From: Janibacter sp. Soil728
Lineage (GTDB): Bacteria > Actinomycetota > Actinomycetes > Actinomycetales > Dermatophilaceae
Direction of reading: 5' to 3'
Length of the DNA: 64,000 nt
NCBI RefSeq assembly: GCF_001428305.1
Contig: NZ_LMRZ01000001.1
Coordinates: 744,289 to 808,288 of the forward strand
Under the pieces are notes generated by a model. That model made no database searches, was not told the origin of the DNA, and saw only the letters and a list, made by a program, of their open reading frames with translations. This document shows, one piece after another, positions 26,568 to 33,630 of the stretch (position 1 is the first letter of the stretch; every line of letters begins with the position of its first letter). A program made the position numbers and the translations under genes.

Positions 26568-26584
26568 AACCTTCGTATAAGGTT
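26568..26584. promoter_or_regulatory. Operator-like palindrome just before the first MMPL gene
   Basis: AACCTT-CGTAT-AAGGTT, a perfect inverted repeat ending five bases before the ATG. It includes TATAAG, which could be a -10 element of a leaderless transcript, so a bound regulator would block both transcription and translation. No regulator gene is adjacent. Confidence 0.55.
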
Positions 26585-26589
26585 TGGTC

Positions 26590-28731
26590 ATGGTCTCTCC
26601 CGCACGCTCCGGCTCCCGTGTACGGGTCATCGCCGGCATCGTCGTCCTCCTCTGGTTTGCCCTCGCCGGGATCGGCGGCCCGCTCGTCGGGCAGCTGTCC
26701 AGCGTGCAGAACAACGACCAGGCGTCCTTCCTCCCGCAGTCGGCGGAGTCCACTCGCGTGGCCGAGCAGCTCCCGGGCTTCGACGCCGACGCGACCCTGC
26801 CGCTGATCCTCACCGTGGAGAGCGACGGGGAGCTGTCGCCGGCGGCGCTCGGAGAGCTGCAGTCGTGGGCCAAGCAGCTCCCCAGTCAGTCGGCCGAGGG
26901 AGTGCCCGGCACCGTGGCCGACTACCTGACCGCGCAACGCATCCCGGTCATCCCGTCGCAGGATGGTCAGGCGGCGATCGCCGTCGTCAGCCTCGACGCC
27001 AAGGCCGTCGAGCAGACCGTCGACGAGACGAGCATCTCCAACCTGCTCGTCGAGGACCTGCGCGCCGACCTCGGTCCGGAGGTCTCGGGGGCGAGCGTCA
27101 TGGTGACCGGCCCGGCAGGGTTCGCCGCGGACCTCGGTGAAGCCTTCGCCGGTATCGACGGCCTGCTGCTGCTCGTGACGCTGGCCGTCGTCCTGATCAT
27201 CCTGCTCGTCGTCTACCGCAGCCCGGTGCTCCCCTTCGTCGTGCTGCTCACGAGCATCTTCGGACTGTCTCTCGCCGCGGTCCTCATCTATCCGATGGCC
27301 AGCGCCAACTGGATCCAGCTGTCGGGGCAGAGCCAAGGGATCCTCTTCATCCTCGTCGTCGGTGCCGCGACCGACTACTCACTGCTGCTCGTCGCTCGCT
27401 ATCGCGAAGAGCTGCACTCACGCGACCCGATGCCGGCGCTCGCGATCGCGTGGCGTCAGACGCTCGGTCCGGTCCTCGCCAGCGGCGGGACGGTCATCGC
27501 CGGGCTGCTCTGCCTGCTGCTGTCGGACCTCGGCAACATCTCCGGGCTCGGCCCCGTGGGGGCCCTGGGCATCCTCGGTGCCATGGTCGCCTCGCTGACC
27601 CTCCTCCCGGCCGCGCTCGCCCTGCTCGGTCGGGCCGCCTTCTGGCCGTCGGTGCCCAAGCGCGGGACGCAACCGCAGCACCGCTTCTGGTCCTCCGTCG
27701 CTCGCCGCGTCACGCGACGACCGCGCCTGACCTGGGTCGTCACCACCGCGGTGCTGCTCGTGGCCGCTGCGGCAGCGCTGACCTTCCCCACCTCGGGGAT
27801 CACCCAGGCGCAGTTCTTCACCACCCAGGTCGAGTCGGTCGACGGCCAAGAGGTCCTCGACCGGCACTTCGACGGTGGTGACCAGCAGCCGGTGCGGGTG
27901 ATCGTGCCCAATGACGTCGTGGAGGAGGCCACGGGAGTGCTCACCGACAACGCGGACGTCACCGAGCGGATCGAGGCCAAGGAGTCGACGACCGGGGCCG
28001 GCACGACGCTCCTGTCGGCGACGCTCACCGTGGGCTCGGAGTCCGAGGAGGCCCGCGATGTCGTGCGCGACCTGCGCACCCAGCTGCAGGAGGTCGACGC
28101 GGGGATCCTCGTCGGCGGATCGACGGCGACGACCGTCGACACCGACGACGCGAGCACCCGTGACTACCGAGTCGTCGTGCCCGCGATCCTGCTCGTCGTC
28201 ACGCTGATCCTCATGGCCCTGCTGCGATCCGTCACTGCCGCAGTGCTGCTCGTGGCGGTCAACGTGCTGACCTTCGCCGCGACGCTCGGCGTCTCAGCGG
28301 TGCTCTTCACCAAGGTCCTCGACCAGCCGGGAGCCGACCCGTCGACGCCCGTGCTCGGCTTCGTCTTCCTCGTCGCGCTCGCGGTCGACTACTCGATCTT
28401 CCTCATGACGCGGGCCCGCGAGGAGTCCCTGCAGGTCGGGACACGGCGCGGTATCCGGCGCGCGGTGGCCGTCACGGGTGGCGTCATCACCAGTGCCGGG
28501 GTCGTGCTCGCCGCGACCTTTTCCGCGCTGTGGGTGATCCCGCTGCTCTTCCTCGCGCAGATCGCATTCATCGTCGCCTTCGGCGTCCTGCTCGACACGA
28601 TCGTGACTCGCTCGATCCTCGTGCCGGCGATCGCCGCGGACCTGGGCAACCGCATCTGGTGGCCGCAGGCCGGCCGGATGGCGCCGGACGACGAGGTTGC
28701 CGACGCTGGGGTGACGGGGCGCGAGGACTGA
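26590..28731 (+). CDS. MMPL/RND-family membrane transporter (YdfJ-like)
   Basis: 713 residues, about 12 helices in two repeats, each with a large extracytoplasmic loop after the first helix (about 35-195 and 405-530). The MMPL signature ATDYSLLLVARYREEL lies in the first half and AVDYSIFLMTRAREE in the second; the paired GxxxDY aspartates are the proton relay. Actinobacterial members export lipids or drugs; the substrate is unknown. ATG 26590 is preferred to the TTG six bases upstream. It is bracketed by family C repeats. Confidence 0.87.
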   Translation: MVSPARSGSRVRVIAGIVVLLWFALAGIGGPLVGQLSSVQNNDQASFLPQSAESTRVAEQLPGFDADATLPLILTVESDGELSPAALGELQSWAKQLPSQSAEGVPGTVADYLTAQRIPVIPSQDGQAAIAVVSLDAKAVEQTVDETSISNLLVEDLRADLGPEVSGASVMVTGPAGFAADLGEAFAGIDGLLLLVTLAVVLIILLVVYRSPVLPFVVLLTSIFGLSLAAVLIYPMASANWIQLSGQSQGILFILVVGAATDYSLLLVARYREELHSRDPMPALAIAWRQTLGPVLASGGTVIAGLLCLLLSDLGNISGLGPVGALGILGAMVASLTLLPAALALLGRAAFWPSVPKRGTQPQHRFWSSVARRVTRRPRLTWVVTTAVLLVAAAAALTFPTSGITQAQFFTTQVESVDGQEVLDRHFDGGDQQPVRVIVPNDVVEEATGVLTDNADVTERIEAKESTTGAGTTLLSATLTVGSESEEARDVVRDLRTQLQEVDAGILVGGSTATTVDTDDASTRDYRVVVPAILLVVTLILMALLRSVTAAVLLVAVNVLTFAATLGVSAVLFTKVLDQPGADPSTPVLGFVFLVALAVDYSIFLMTRAREESLQVGTRRGIRRAVAVTGGVITSAGVVLAATFSALWVIPLLFLAQIAFIVAFGVLLDTIVTRSILVPAIAADLGNRIWWPQAGRMAPDDEVADAGVTGRED

Positions 28732-28757
28732 GGGTCCACCCTTCGCCCCCGCCAGCT

Positions 28758-28872
28758 GAGTGGAGGTAAACGCGCGGGTGAATCGCCCGCGTGTCTGAGT
28801 CCACCGGCGAGGTGGGCCGCTCGGGTGGATGCCAACTCGCCGATGAATCGTCCGCGGGTATACCTCCACCCG
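28758..28872. repeat. Family C interspersed repeats, copies 2 (inverted) and 3
   Basis: Copy 2 (28758-28807) runs GAGTGGAGGTAAACGCGCGG to GTCCACCGG in the opposite orientation to copy 1 and has an inner stem GCGGG/CCCGC around TGAATCG. Copy 3 (28821-28872) is in the same orientation as copy 1, with TCGGGTGGATGCCAACTCGC and CCTCCACCCGG ends. Both lie between convergent MMPL and purB. Confidence 0.8.
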
Positions 28873-28910
28873 GGTGCGGGGCCCCCCGGCTGCTGCGCGG
28901 GCGCGGCGGC

Positions 28911-30320
28911 TCAGTCGAGCAGGTCGACCAGCTGCGGCGCGACGCCGATGTAGGTGGCGGGGGTCATCGCGGCGACGCGCTCCTCGACATCCGCCGGCAG
29001 GCCCAGGCCCTTGACGAACTCGACGAGCTCCGGCTGACCGATGCGACGACCGCGGGTGAGCTCCTTGAGGCGCTCGTAGGGCTCGTCCATGCCCTCGACA
29101 CCGCGAGCGCCGAGCGCGCGCATGACCGACTGGATCGGCTCGCCGAGCACCTCCCAGTTGCGGTCGAGGTCGGCGGCCATGACCGCGGGGACCGCGTCGA
29201 GGCCGGCGAGCCCGCGGCCCGCGTTGTCGATGGCGAGGAGCGAGTGGCCCAGCGCCGTGCCGATGTTGCGCTGCATCGAGCTGTCGGTGAGGTCGCGCTG
29301 CAGGCGGGAGGTGACGAGCGTCGAGGCGAGGACGTCGAGGAGGGCATTGCTGACCTCGAGGTTGGCCTCGGCGTTCTCAAAACGGATCGGGTTGACCTTG
29401 TGCGGCATCGTGCTCGACCCGACGGTGCCCTGACCGCGGACCTGCGCGAAGTACCCCATCGAGATGTAGGACCACAGGTCGGTGCACAGGTTGTGCAGCA
29501 CGCGGTTGTAGCGCGCGATGTCGGCGTAGATCTCGGCCTGCCAGTCGTGCGACTCGATCTGGGTGGTCAGGGGGTTCCACGTCAGACCGAGGCCCTCGAC
29601 GAAGCTGCGCGAGATCTCGACCCAGTCGGCCTCGGGCACGGCAGCGAGGTGCGCACCAAAGGTGCCGGTCGCGCCGTTGAGCTTGCCCAGGTACTCGTCG
29701 GTCTGGATGCGGCGCAGCTGGCGCATCAGGCGGTGGGCCAGGACCGCGAGCTCCTTGCCCATGGTCGTCGGCGTCGCCGGCTGACCGTGGGTGTGGGCGA
29801 GCAGCGGCACCTCGCGCAGCTCGTCGGCCATCGTCGCGACGGCCTCGGCGAGGGCGTCGGCGCGGGGGAGCCAGACCTGCTCGACGGCGCCCTGGACCAT
29901 CAGGGCGTAGGAGAGGTTGTTGATGTCCTCGCTGGTGCAGCAGAAGTGGATCAGCTCCGACAGGCCGGCGTCCTCGGGAGCCGGCGCGATCTTGCGCAGC
30001 CGCTCCTTCAGGTAGTACTCGACCGCCTTGACGTCGTGCTGGGTGACCTTCTCGGTCGCCGCCAGCTCGGCGATGTCCTCGGGGCCGAAGTCCTCGACGG
30101 CCTGGCGCAGCGCCGCCTGCTCGCTCTCGGTGAGCGAGCGCACGCCCGGCACGACCTGCTGGGTCGTCAGGTGGATCAGCCACTCGACCTCGACATGCAC
30201 GCGCATGCGGTTGAGCGCGGGCTCGCTCAGGTGGTCGATGAGCGGGGAGACGGCAGGACGGTAGCGACCGTCGAGCGCGCCGAGGGCGATCTGGGGCGTG
30301 GCGTCAGCGAGGCTCTGCAT
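28911..30320 (-). CDS. purB: Adenylosuccinate lyase
   Basis: Acts twice in purine synthesis: SAICAR to AICAR, and adenylosuccinate to AMP. 469 residues; the fumarase-superfamily signature GSSTMPHKVNP is near residue 300, and the other active-site regions TSEDINNLSYALM and LLAHTHGQPATPTTMGKE are present. ATG 30320 was chosen over the GTG six bases upstream because GGGAGG is then eight bases away. Confidence 0.95.
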   Translation of the reverse strand: MQSLADATPQIALGALDGRYRPAVSPLIDHLSEPALNRMRVHVEVEWLIHLTTQQVVPGVRSLTESEQAALRQAVEDFGPEDIAELAATEKVTQHDVKAVEYYLKERLRKIAPAPEDAGLSELIHFCCTSEDINNLSYALMVQGAVEQVWLPRADALAEAVATMADELREVPLLAHTHGQPATPTTMGKELAVLAHRLMRQLRRIQTDEYLGKLNGATGTFGAHLAAVPEADWVEISRSFVEGLGLTWNPLTTQIESHDWQAEIYADIARYNRVLHNLCTDLWSYISMGYFAQVRGQGTVGSSTMPHKVNPIRFENAEANLEVSNALLDVLASTLVTSRLQRDLTDSSMQRNIGTALGHSLLAIDNAGRGLAGLDAVPAVMAADLDRNWEVLGEPIQSVMRALGARGVEGMDEPYERLKELTRGRRIGQPELVEFVKGLGLPADVEERVAAMTPATYIGVAPQLVDLLD

Positions 30321-30484
30321 GGGCACATCCTCCCATCAGGCGAAGGGAGGCGGCTCCCGTGTCCGAGGTGGCCCACGGCCCCCGCCCGAGGCGGCCCACG
30401 GTCCCCGCCCGAGGCGGCGGACCTCCCCCTTCGCGCCGTTATCGATTTGAGATCTTGGGTGTACCTGTGCTTACCGTGGAGCAT

Positions 30485-30523
30485 CCCCGGCAGCAGGATC
30501 GCCGGGGAGACCGATGCGGTCTC
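30485..30523 (+). promoter_or_regulatory. Structured leader upstream of the rpf gene
   Basis: Two consecutive hairpins, CCCCGGC-N9-GCCGGGG (30485-30507) and GAGACC-N5-GGTCTC (30507-30523), lie about 50-90 bases before the rpf start, with a GC-rich third stem at about 30530-30545. Some actinobacterial rpf genes have a cyclic-di-AMP (ydaO) riboswitch here. I cannot match its conserved core by eye, so the identity is open. Confidence 0.35.
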
Positions 30524-30572
30524 GAACCGCTCGCGGCCCCGGCCGCGTACCTATCGACGAGGAGGAGTCCCC

Positions 30573-31241
30573 ATGACATCCACCACCCGTCAGAGCACCA
30601 CCCGCCGCGCCGCCCAGACGCTTGCCGTCGCTGGGCTGCTGAGTCTCGCCGGCACCACGACCGCGATGGCGGCCCCCGGAGCGGGCCCCGCCGCCGAGCA
30701 CGCCAGTGAGCAGGCCCAGCCCTCCGGCGAGGCCAAGGGCCTCACCGGCCTGCCCACCGACCGCGGTCAGGGCGCGGATCACGCCTCCGAGCGCGCCCTC
30801 GAGCAGGCCTCGGACAACAGCTCGCTGAAGCGTGACGCGGCCCCGGCCCAGAGCGCGCCGGAGGAGGCCCCGGCCACGGAGACGACGACCACCGACGCCA
30901 CCACGGCCGACACCTCCACCGAGACGACGACGGACACCACGACCACGGACACGGCCGACAGCACGACCGCCGGTAGCTACCCGTCCGTCTGGGACTCCGT
31001 CGCCGAGTGCGAGTCCGGCGGTGACTGGGACATCAACACGGGCAACGGCTACTACGGCGGCCTGCAGTTCAGCTACGACACATGGCTCGCCTACGGCGGC
31101 GACCAGTACGCCCCGACGGCTGACCAGGCGACCACGGCCCAGCAGGTCGAGATCGCGCAGAAGGTCCTCGAGGGCCAGGGCCCGGGCGCCTGGCCCGTCT
31201 GCTCGCAGGAGGCCGGTCTCACCACGACCAACGGCGCCTGA
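30573..31241 (+). CDS. rpf: Resuscitation-promoting factor-type transglycosylase
   Basis: Secreted muralytic enzyme, 222 residues. A signal peptide (cleavage near Ala34) is followed by a low-complexity Ala/Glu/Thr linker (about 40-133, with a Thr/Asp/Glu-rich stretch) and the Rpf domain (about 137-212). The domain has WDSVAECESGGDWDINTGNG, catalytic Glu147 and the conserved Cys146 that would pair with the Cys in WPVCS. There is no LysM or G5 domain, so wall attachment is not evident. GAGGAG precedes the ATG. Unlinked to other wall genes. Confidence 0.92.
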   Translation: MTSTTRQSTTRRAAQTLAVAGLLSLAGTTTAMAAPGAGPAAEHASEQAQPSGEAKGLTGLPTDRGQGADHASERALEQASDNSSLKRDAAPAQSAPEEAPATETTTTDATTADTSTETTTDTTTTDTADSTTAGSYPSVWDSVAECESGGDWDINTGNGYYGGLQFSYDTWLAYGGDQYAPTADQATTAQQVEIAQKVLEGQGPGAWPVCSQEAGLTTTNGA

Positions 31242-31259
31242 CGTAGCACCCATATGCCC

Positions 31260-31299
31260 GACGGGCGGCCGGCTCTCAGGGGAGAGCGGGTCGCCCGTC
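31260..31299 (+). terminator. Terminator after rpf
   Basis: Nested stem: GACGGGCG / CGCCCGTC outside and GCTCTC / GAGAGC inside, 19 bases after the rpf stop and before the convergent phosphatase. Confidence 0.75.
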
Positions 31300-31325
31300 G
31301 TCATGTCCGGGGCGGACGCGGTGGG

Positions 31326-31823
31326 CTACTCCTCCAGCTGGCGTCGAACGTGCTCCACGACCCCGTCTGCGGCGGCCGTGATCTCGGCGTAGGTCTGGTC
31401 GAATGACGTGTCGTCGCCGTACCAGGGGTCGTCGATGGCGAGGTCGCTTCCCTTGAGCCCGGCCGGGTCGAAGGAGCGGATCATCGTGACCCGGTCCTTG
31501 GCCTCGTCGGTGGCCGCGAGGCGGCGCAGCACCGTGTGGTGCCCGTGATCGGCGACGAGGATCAGGTCGCGGTCCTCGAACCACCGCCTGTCGAAGACTC
31601 TCGCCCGGTGACCGGAGTAGTCCCCGGTGTGCCCGTGGCGCTGCATCGCGGCGATGGTCCGGTCGTCGGCAGGGTTGCCTTCTTCCCAGGCCGTGGTGCC
31701 GGCGGAGTCGATGACCACCCGGTCGCCGAGCCCCGCGGCCTCGAAGCGCTCACGCAGCACCCACTCGGTCATGGGAGAGCGGCAGATGTTGCCGGTGCAG
31801 ACCACCGTGATCCGATATGTCAT
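31326..31823 (-). CDS. Low-molecular-weight protein tyrosine phosphatase
   Basis: 165 residues with the P-loop CTGNICRS (Cys9, Arg15) at the N-terminus and the general-acid motif DDPWYG (Asp131/132), the pattern of true phosphatases rather than arsenate reductases. Actinobacterial homologues (PtpA type) act on phosphotyrosine proteins; the target is unknown. Its ATG overlaps the stop of the BioD-like gene by four bases (ATGA), so the two proteins are made together. Confidence 0.88.
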   Translation of the reverse strand: MTYRITVVCTGNICRSPMTEWVLRERFEAAGLGDRVVIDSAGTTAWEEGNPADDRTIAAMQRHGHTGDYSGHRARVFDRRWFEDRDLILVADHGHHTVLRRLAATDEAKDRVTMIRSFDPAGLKGSDLAIDDPWYGDDTSFDQTYAEITAAADGVVEHVRRQLEE

Positions 31824-32404
31824 GGCGTCATCGTCGCCCACGAGTCCGAGGAGAAGGCGGGAGCAGCCTGTGAGCCGAGTGACGACGGGTCGTCGCTCGC
31901 GAGGTCGCCGGGCAGCACGGCGAGCAGCGGCGCCCCTGCGGCAGCAACCAACCGGGCCGGGCTCGTCACCTCGCCGTCTGCGTGCGCGGCGCGCACGACG
32001 ACGACGCCGATGACGGGCAGCTCGCGTCGGGTCAGGGCCTCTGCGCTGAGCGCGAGGACATTGGGCGCGGCGAGCCCACCGGTCGTCACGAGGACCGCGC
32101 CGGTGGAGATCCCCTTGTAGCGAAGGGCGGTGCCCACGTCGGCGAGCGTCCCACCTCGCTCGTCGAGCGGGACGAGCAGGCCGGCGGCGGCGTCGATGAT
32201 GAGCACGTCGTGGTCGCCGCCCACCGCTGTGACGGCCTGACGGACGACGGGAGCGCTCCCTGCCGAGAGCCGGAGGGAGCCGACGGCCGTGCCGGTGGCG
32301 GCGAGCACCGCGGTGAGGGCGACCGCCGCGAGTCCTGCATCGGCGCCGTCCGTGTCGGCGACGAGCACCGCGCGGGGGAGCGAGAGCTCCTCGAGGGTGC
32401 TCAC
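31820..32404 (-). CDS. BioD-like protein with degenerate P-loop
   Basis: 194 residues resembling dethiobiotin synthetase in layout: an N-terminal strand-loop-helix (AVLVADTDGADAGLAAVALT), then IIDAAAGLLVPLDERGGTLADV, which matches the BioD EGAGGLLVPL segment, and VLVTTGGLAAPNVLALSAEAL, matching its LGTINH segment. The Walker A G-x-x-x-GKT is replaced by GADAGLA, so the lysine and threonine are gone, and the acid in EGAGG is also changed. It is unlikely to be an active ligase. Four-base overlaps couple it to panE upstream and to the phosphatase downstream. Confidence 0.6.
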   Translation of the reverse strand: MSTLEELSLPRAVLVADTDGADAGLAAVALTAVLAATGTAVGSLRLSAGSAPVVRQAVTAVGGDHDVLIIDAAAGLLVPLDERGGTLADVGTALRYKGISTGAVLVTTGGLAAPNVLALSAEALTRRELPVIGVVVVRAAHADGEVTSPARLVAAAGAPLLAVLPGDLASDDPSSLGSQAAPAFSSDSWATMTP

Positions 32405-33447
32405 AGGCCCACCGCCCGTCGCAGCTGCGCGCCGCTCCAGCGCTGCCGGTCGGCTCCAGCCGCCTCGGCCTCGCGCACGAGCTCGACGATGCGCGCGCAG
32501 ACGGGTGTCGGGACACCGTGGTCCCTCGCGAAGTGGACGACCGCACCCTGCAGCTCGTCGATCTCGGTCGCTCTCCCGGCGTCGAGGTCGTCGGCCATCG
32601 ACGAGCGCGCGGTCGGCGACACCTTGAGCGCGGAGCGCGAGAGGTTGGTGAAGACCGGGGTGGGGGAGCGCAGCAGGGCCGGCATCGCGGCCGGGGGTAG
32701 CGGCGTGAGCCGGGCGGGAGTGATCGAGAGCCGTCGCGCCAGGGCGAGCGCCTCCTCCTGGCAGGCCGCCAGGACCACCCGGCAGTCCCGGTCGCGCAGC
32801 TCGACCGCCAGCGGCAGCCCCGTCAGGGCGTTGATCGCGTTGTTGAGGTTGAGCAGGAGCTTGCCGAAGAGGACCGAGCGCATGTCGGGCTCGACGTCGA
32901 TGTGCAGCCCACCACCAAGGGCCGCGCGGACGAAGGGGTCGACCCGTGGGTGGTCCTTGACCTTGAGCCGGCCCACGGTGGCCTGGGTCCAGTGGCTGTC
33001 GTCGGAGCGCACGACGTTGAAGGGGACCATCCCGGACAGCACGAGCGGTCGCGAGGCCCGGCTGGGGAAGGCCGAGGCGAGCGCGTCGTCGATCTGCGAG
33101 GCATTGCGCAGACCATTTTGGAAGGAGATGACGATCGAGTCGTGCTGCAGGTAGGGCGCGATCTGGCGTACGGCCTGAGCGGTGGCGAGGGTCTTGGTCG
33201 TCAGCAGCACGTAGTGGGCGCCCTCCACCGCGCTGGCGTCCGTCGCCAGCGTCAGCCCCTCGGGGCGCACGGTCCGGGTGCGGCCGCGCAGATCGGTGAC
33301 GGTGAGCCCGTCACGCTGCACGGCGTCGATCAGTGAGGGGCGACCGACGAGCGTCACGTCAGCAGCAGCGGCCAACCAGCCGCCGAGGTGGCAACCGACG
33401 CTGCCCGCACCCATGATGGCCACTCTCGTGCGATCCACCCTCGTCAC
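32401..33447 (-). CDS. panE: 2-dehydropantoate 2-reductase family protein
   Basis: Ketopantoate reductase of pantothenate/CoA synthesis: NADPH-dependent reduction of 2-dehydropantoate. 348 residues; Rossmann motif GAGSVGCHLGG (about 13-23), the catalytic-lysine helix LFGKLLLNLNNAINALTG, and SSMADDLDAGRATEIDELQG in the C-terminal ApbA domain. GTG 33447 and an in-frame GTG nine bases downstream are both possible starts. The stop overlaps the BioD-like start by four bases. Its true substrate could be another 2-oxo acid. Confidence 0.85.
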   Translation of the reverse strand: MTRVDRTRVAIMGAGSVGCHLGGWLAAAADVTLVGRPSLIDAVQRDGLTVTDLRGRTRTVRPEGLTLATDASAVEGAHYVLLTTKTLATAQAVRQIAPYLQHDSIVISFQNGLRNASQIDDALASAFPSRASRPLVLSGMVPFNVVRSDDSHWTQATVGRLKVKDHPRVDPFVRAALGGGLHIDVEPDMRSVLFGKLLLNLNNAINALTGLPLAVELRDRDCRVVLAACQEEALALARRLSITPARLTPLPPAAMPALLRSPTPVFTNLSRSALKVSPTARSSMADDLDAGRATEIDELQGAVVHFARDHGVPTPVCARIVELVREAEAAGADRQRWSGAQLRRAVGL

Positions 33448-33547
33448 CCCTTGCGCGAGTCGGTCCGGACCGGTCGTGCCCGGTGTCGCGATCCTATGTC
33501 GTTCACCGGGAGGTGAGCAGACCCGCCGCTGCGGTGCACGCCGATGG

Positions 33548-33574
33548 CCGCATCTCCTTGAGGTCGTGCGGTTC
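33548..33574. repeat. Family D interspersed repeat, isolated copy
   Basis: Contains CATCTCCTTGAGGTCGTG with flanking CG...CG, the same 22-base core found twice at the start of cydC (42261 and 42291). It is an imperfect palindrome (CGCA...TGCG outside, CCT-TG-AGG inside). Confidence 0.75.
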
Positions 33575-33583
33575 TCGAGATGA

Positions 33584-33619
33584 CGAAGGGGGTCCGACCA
33601 GCTGGCCGGACCCCCTTCG
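33584..33619. terminator. Hairpin terminator downstream of the second MMPL gene
   Basis: Perfect 13-bp stem CGAAGGGGGTCCG / CGGACCCCCTTCG with a 10-base loop, 12 bases after the MMPL stop on the minus strand. Uses the CGAAGGG arm seen in other terminators here. Confidence 0.8.
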
Positions 33620-33630
33620 CTCTCGTGGTG

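Noticed and set aside
31820-32404. Functional dethiobiotin synthetase
   Set aside because: The ATP-binding GKT of Walker A is missing and no other biotin genes adjoin.
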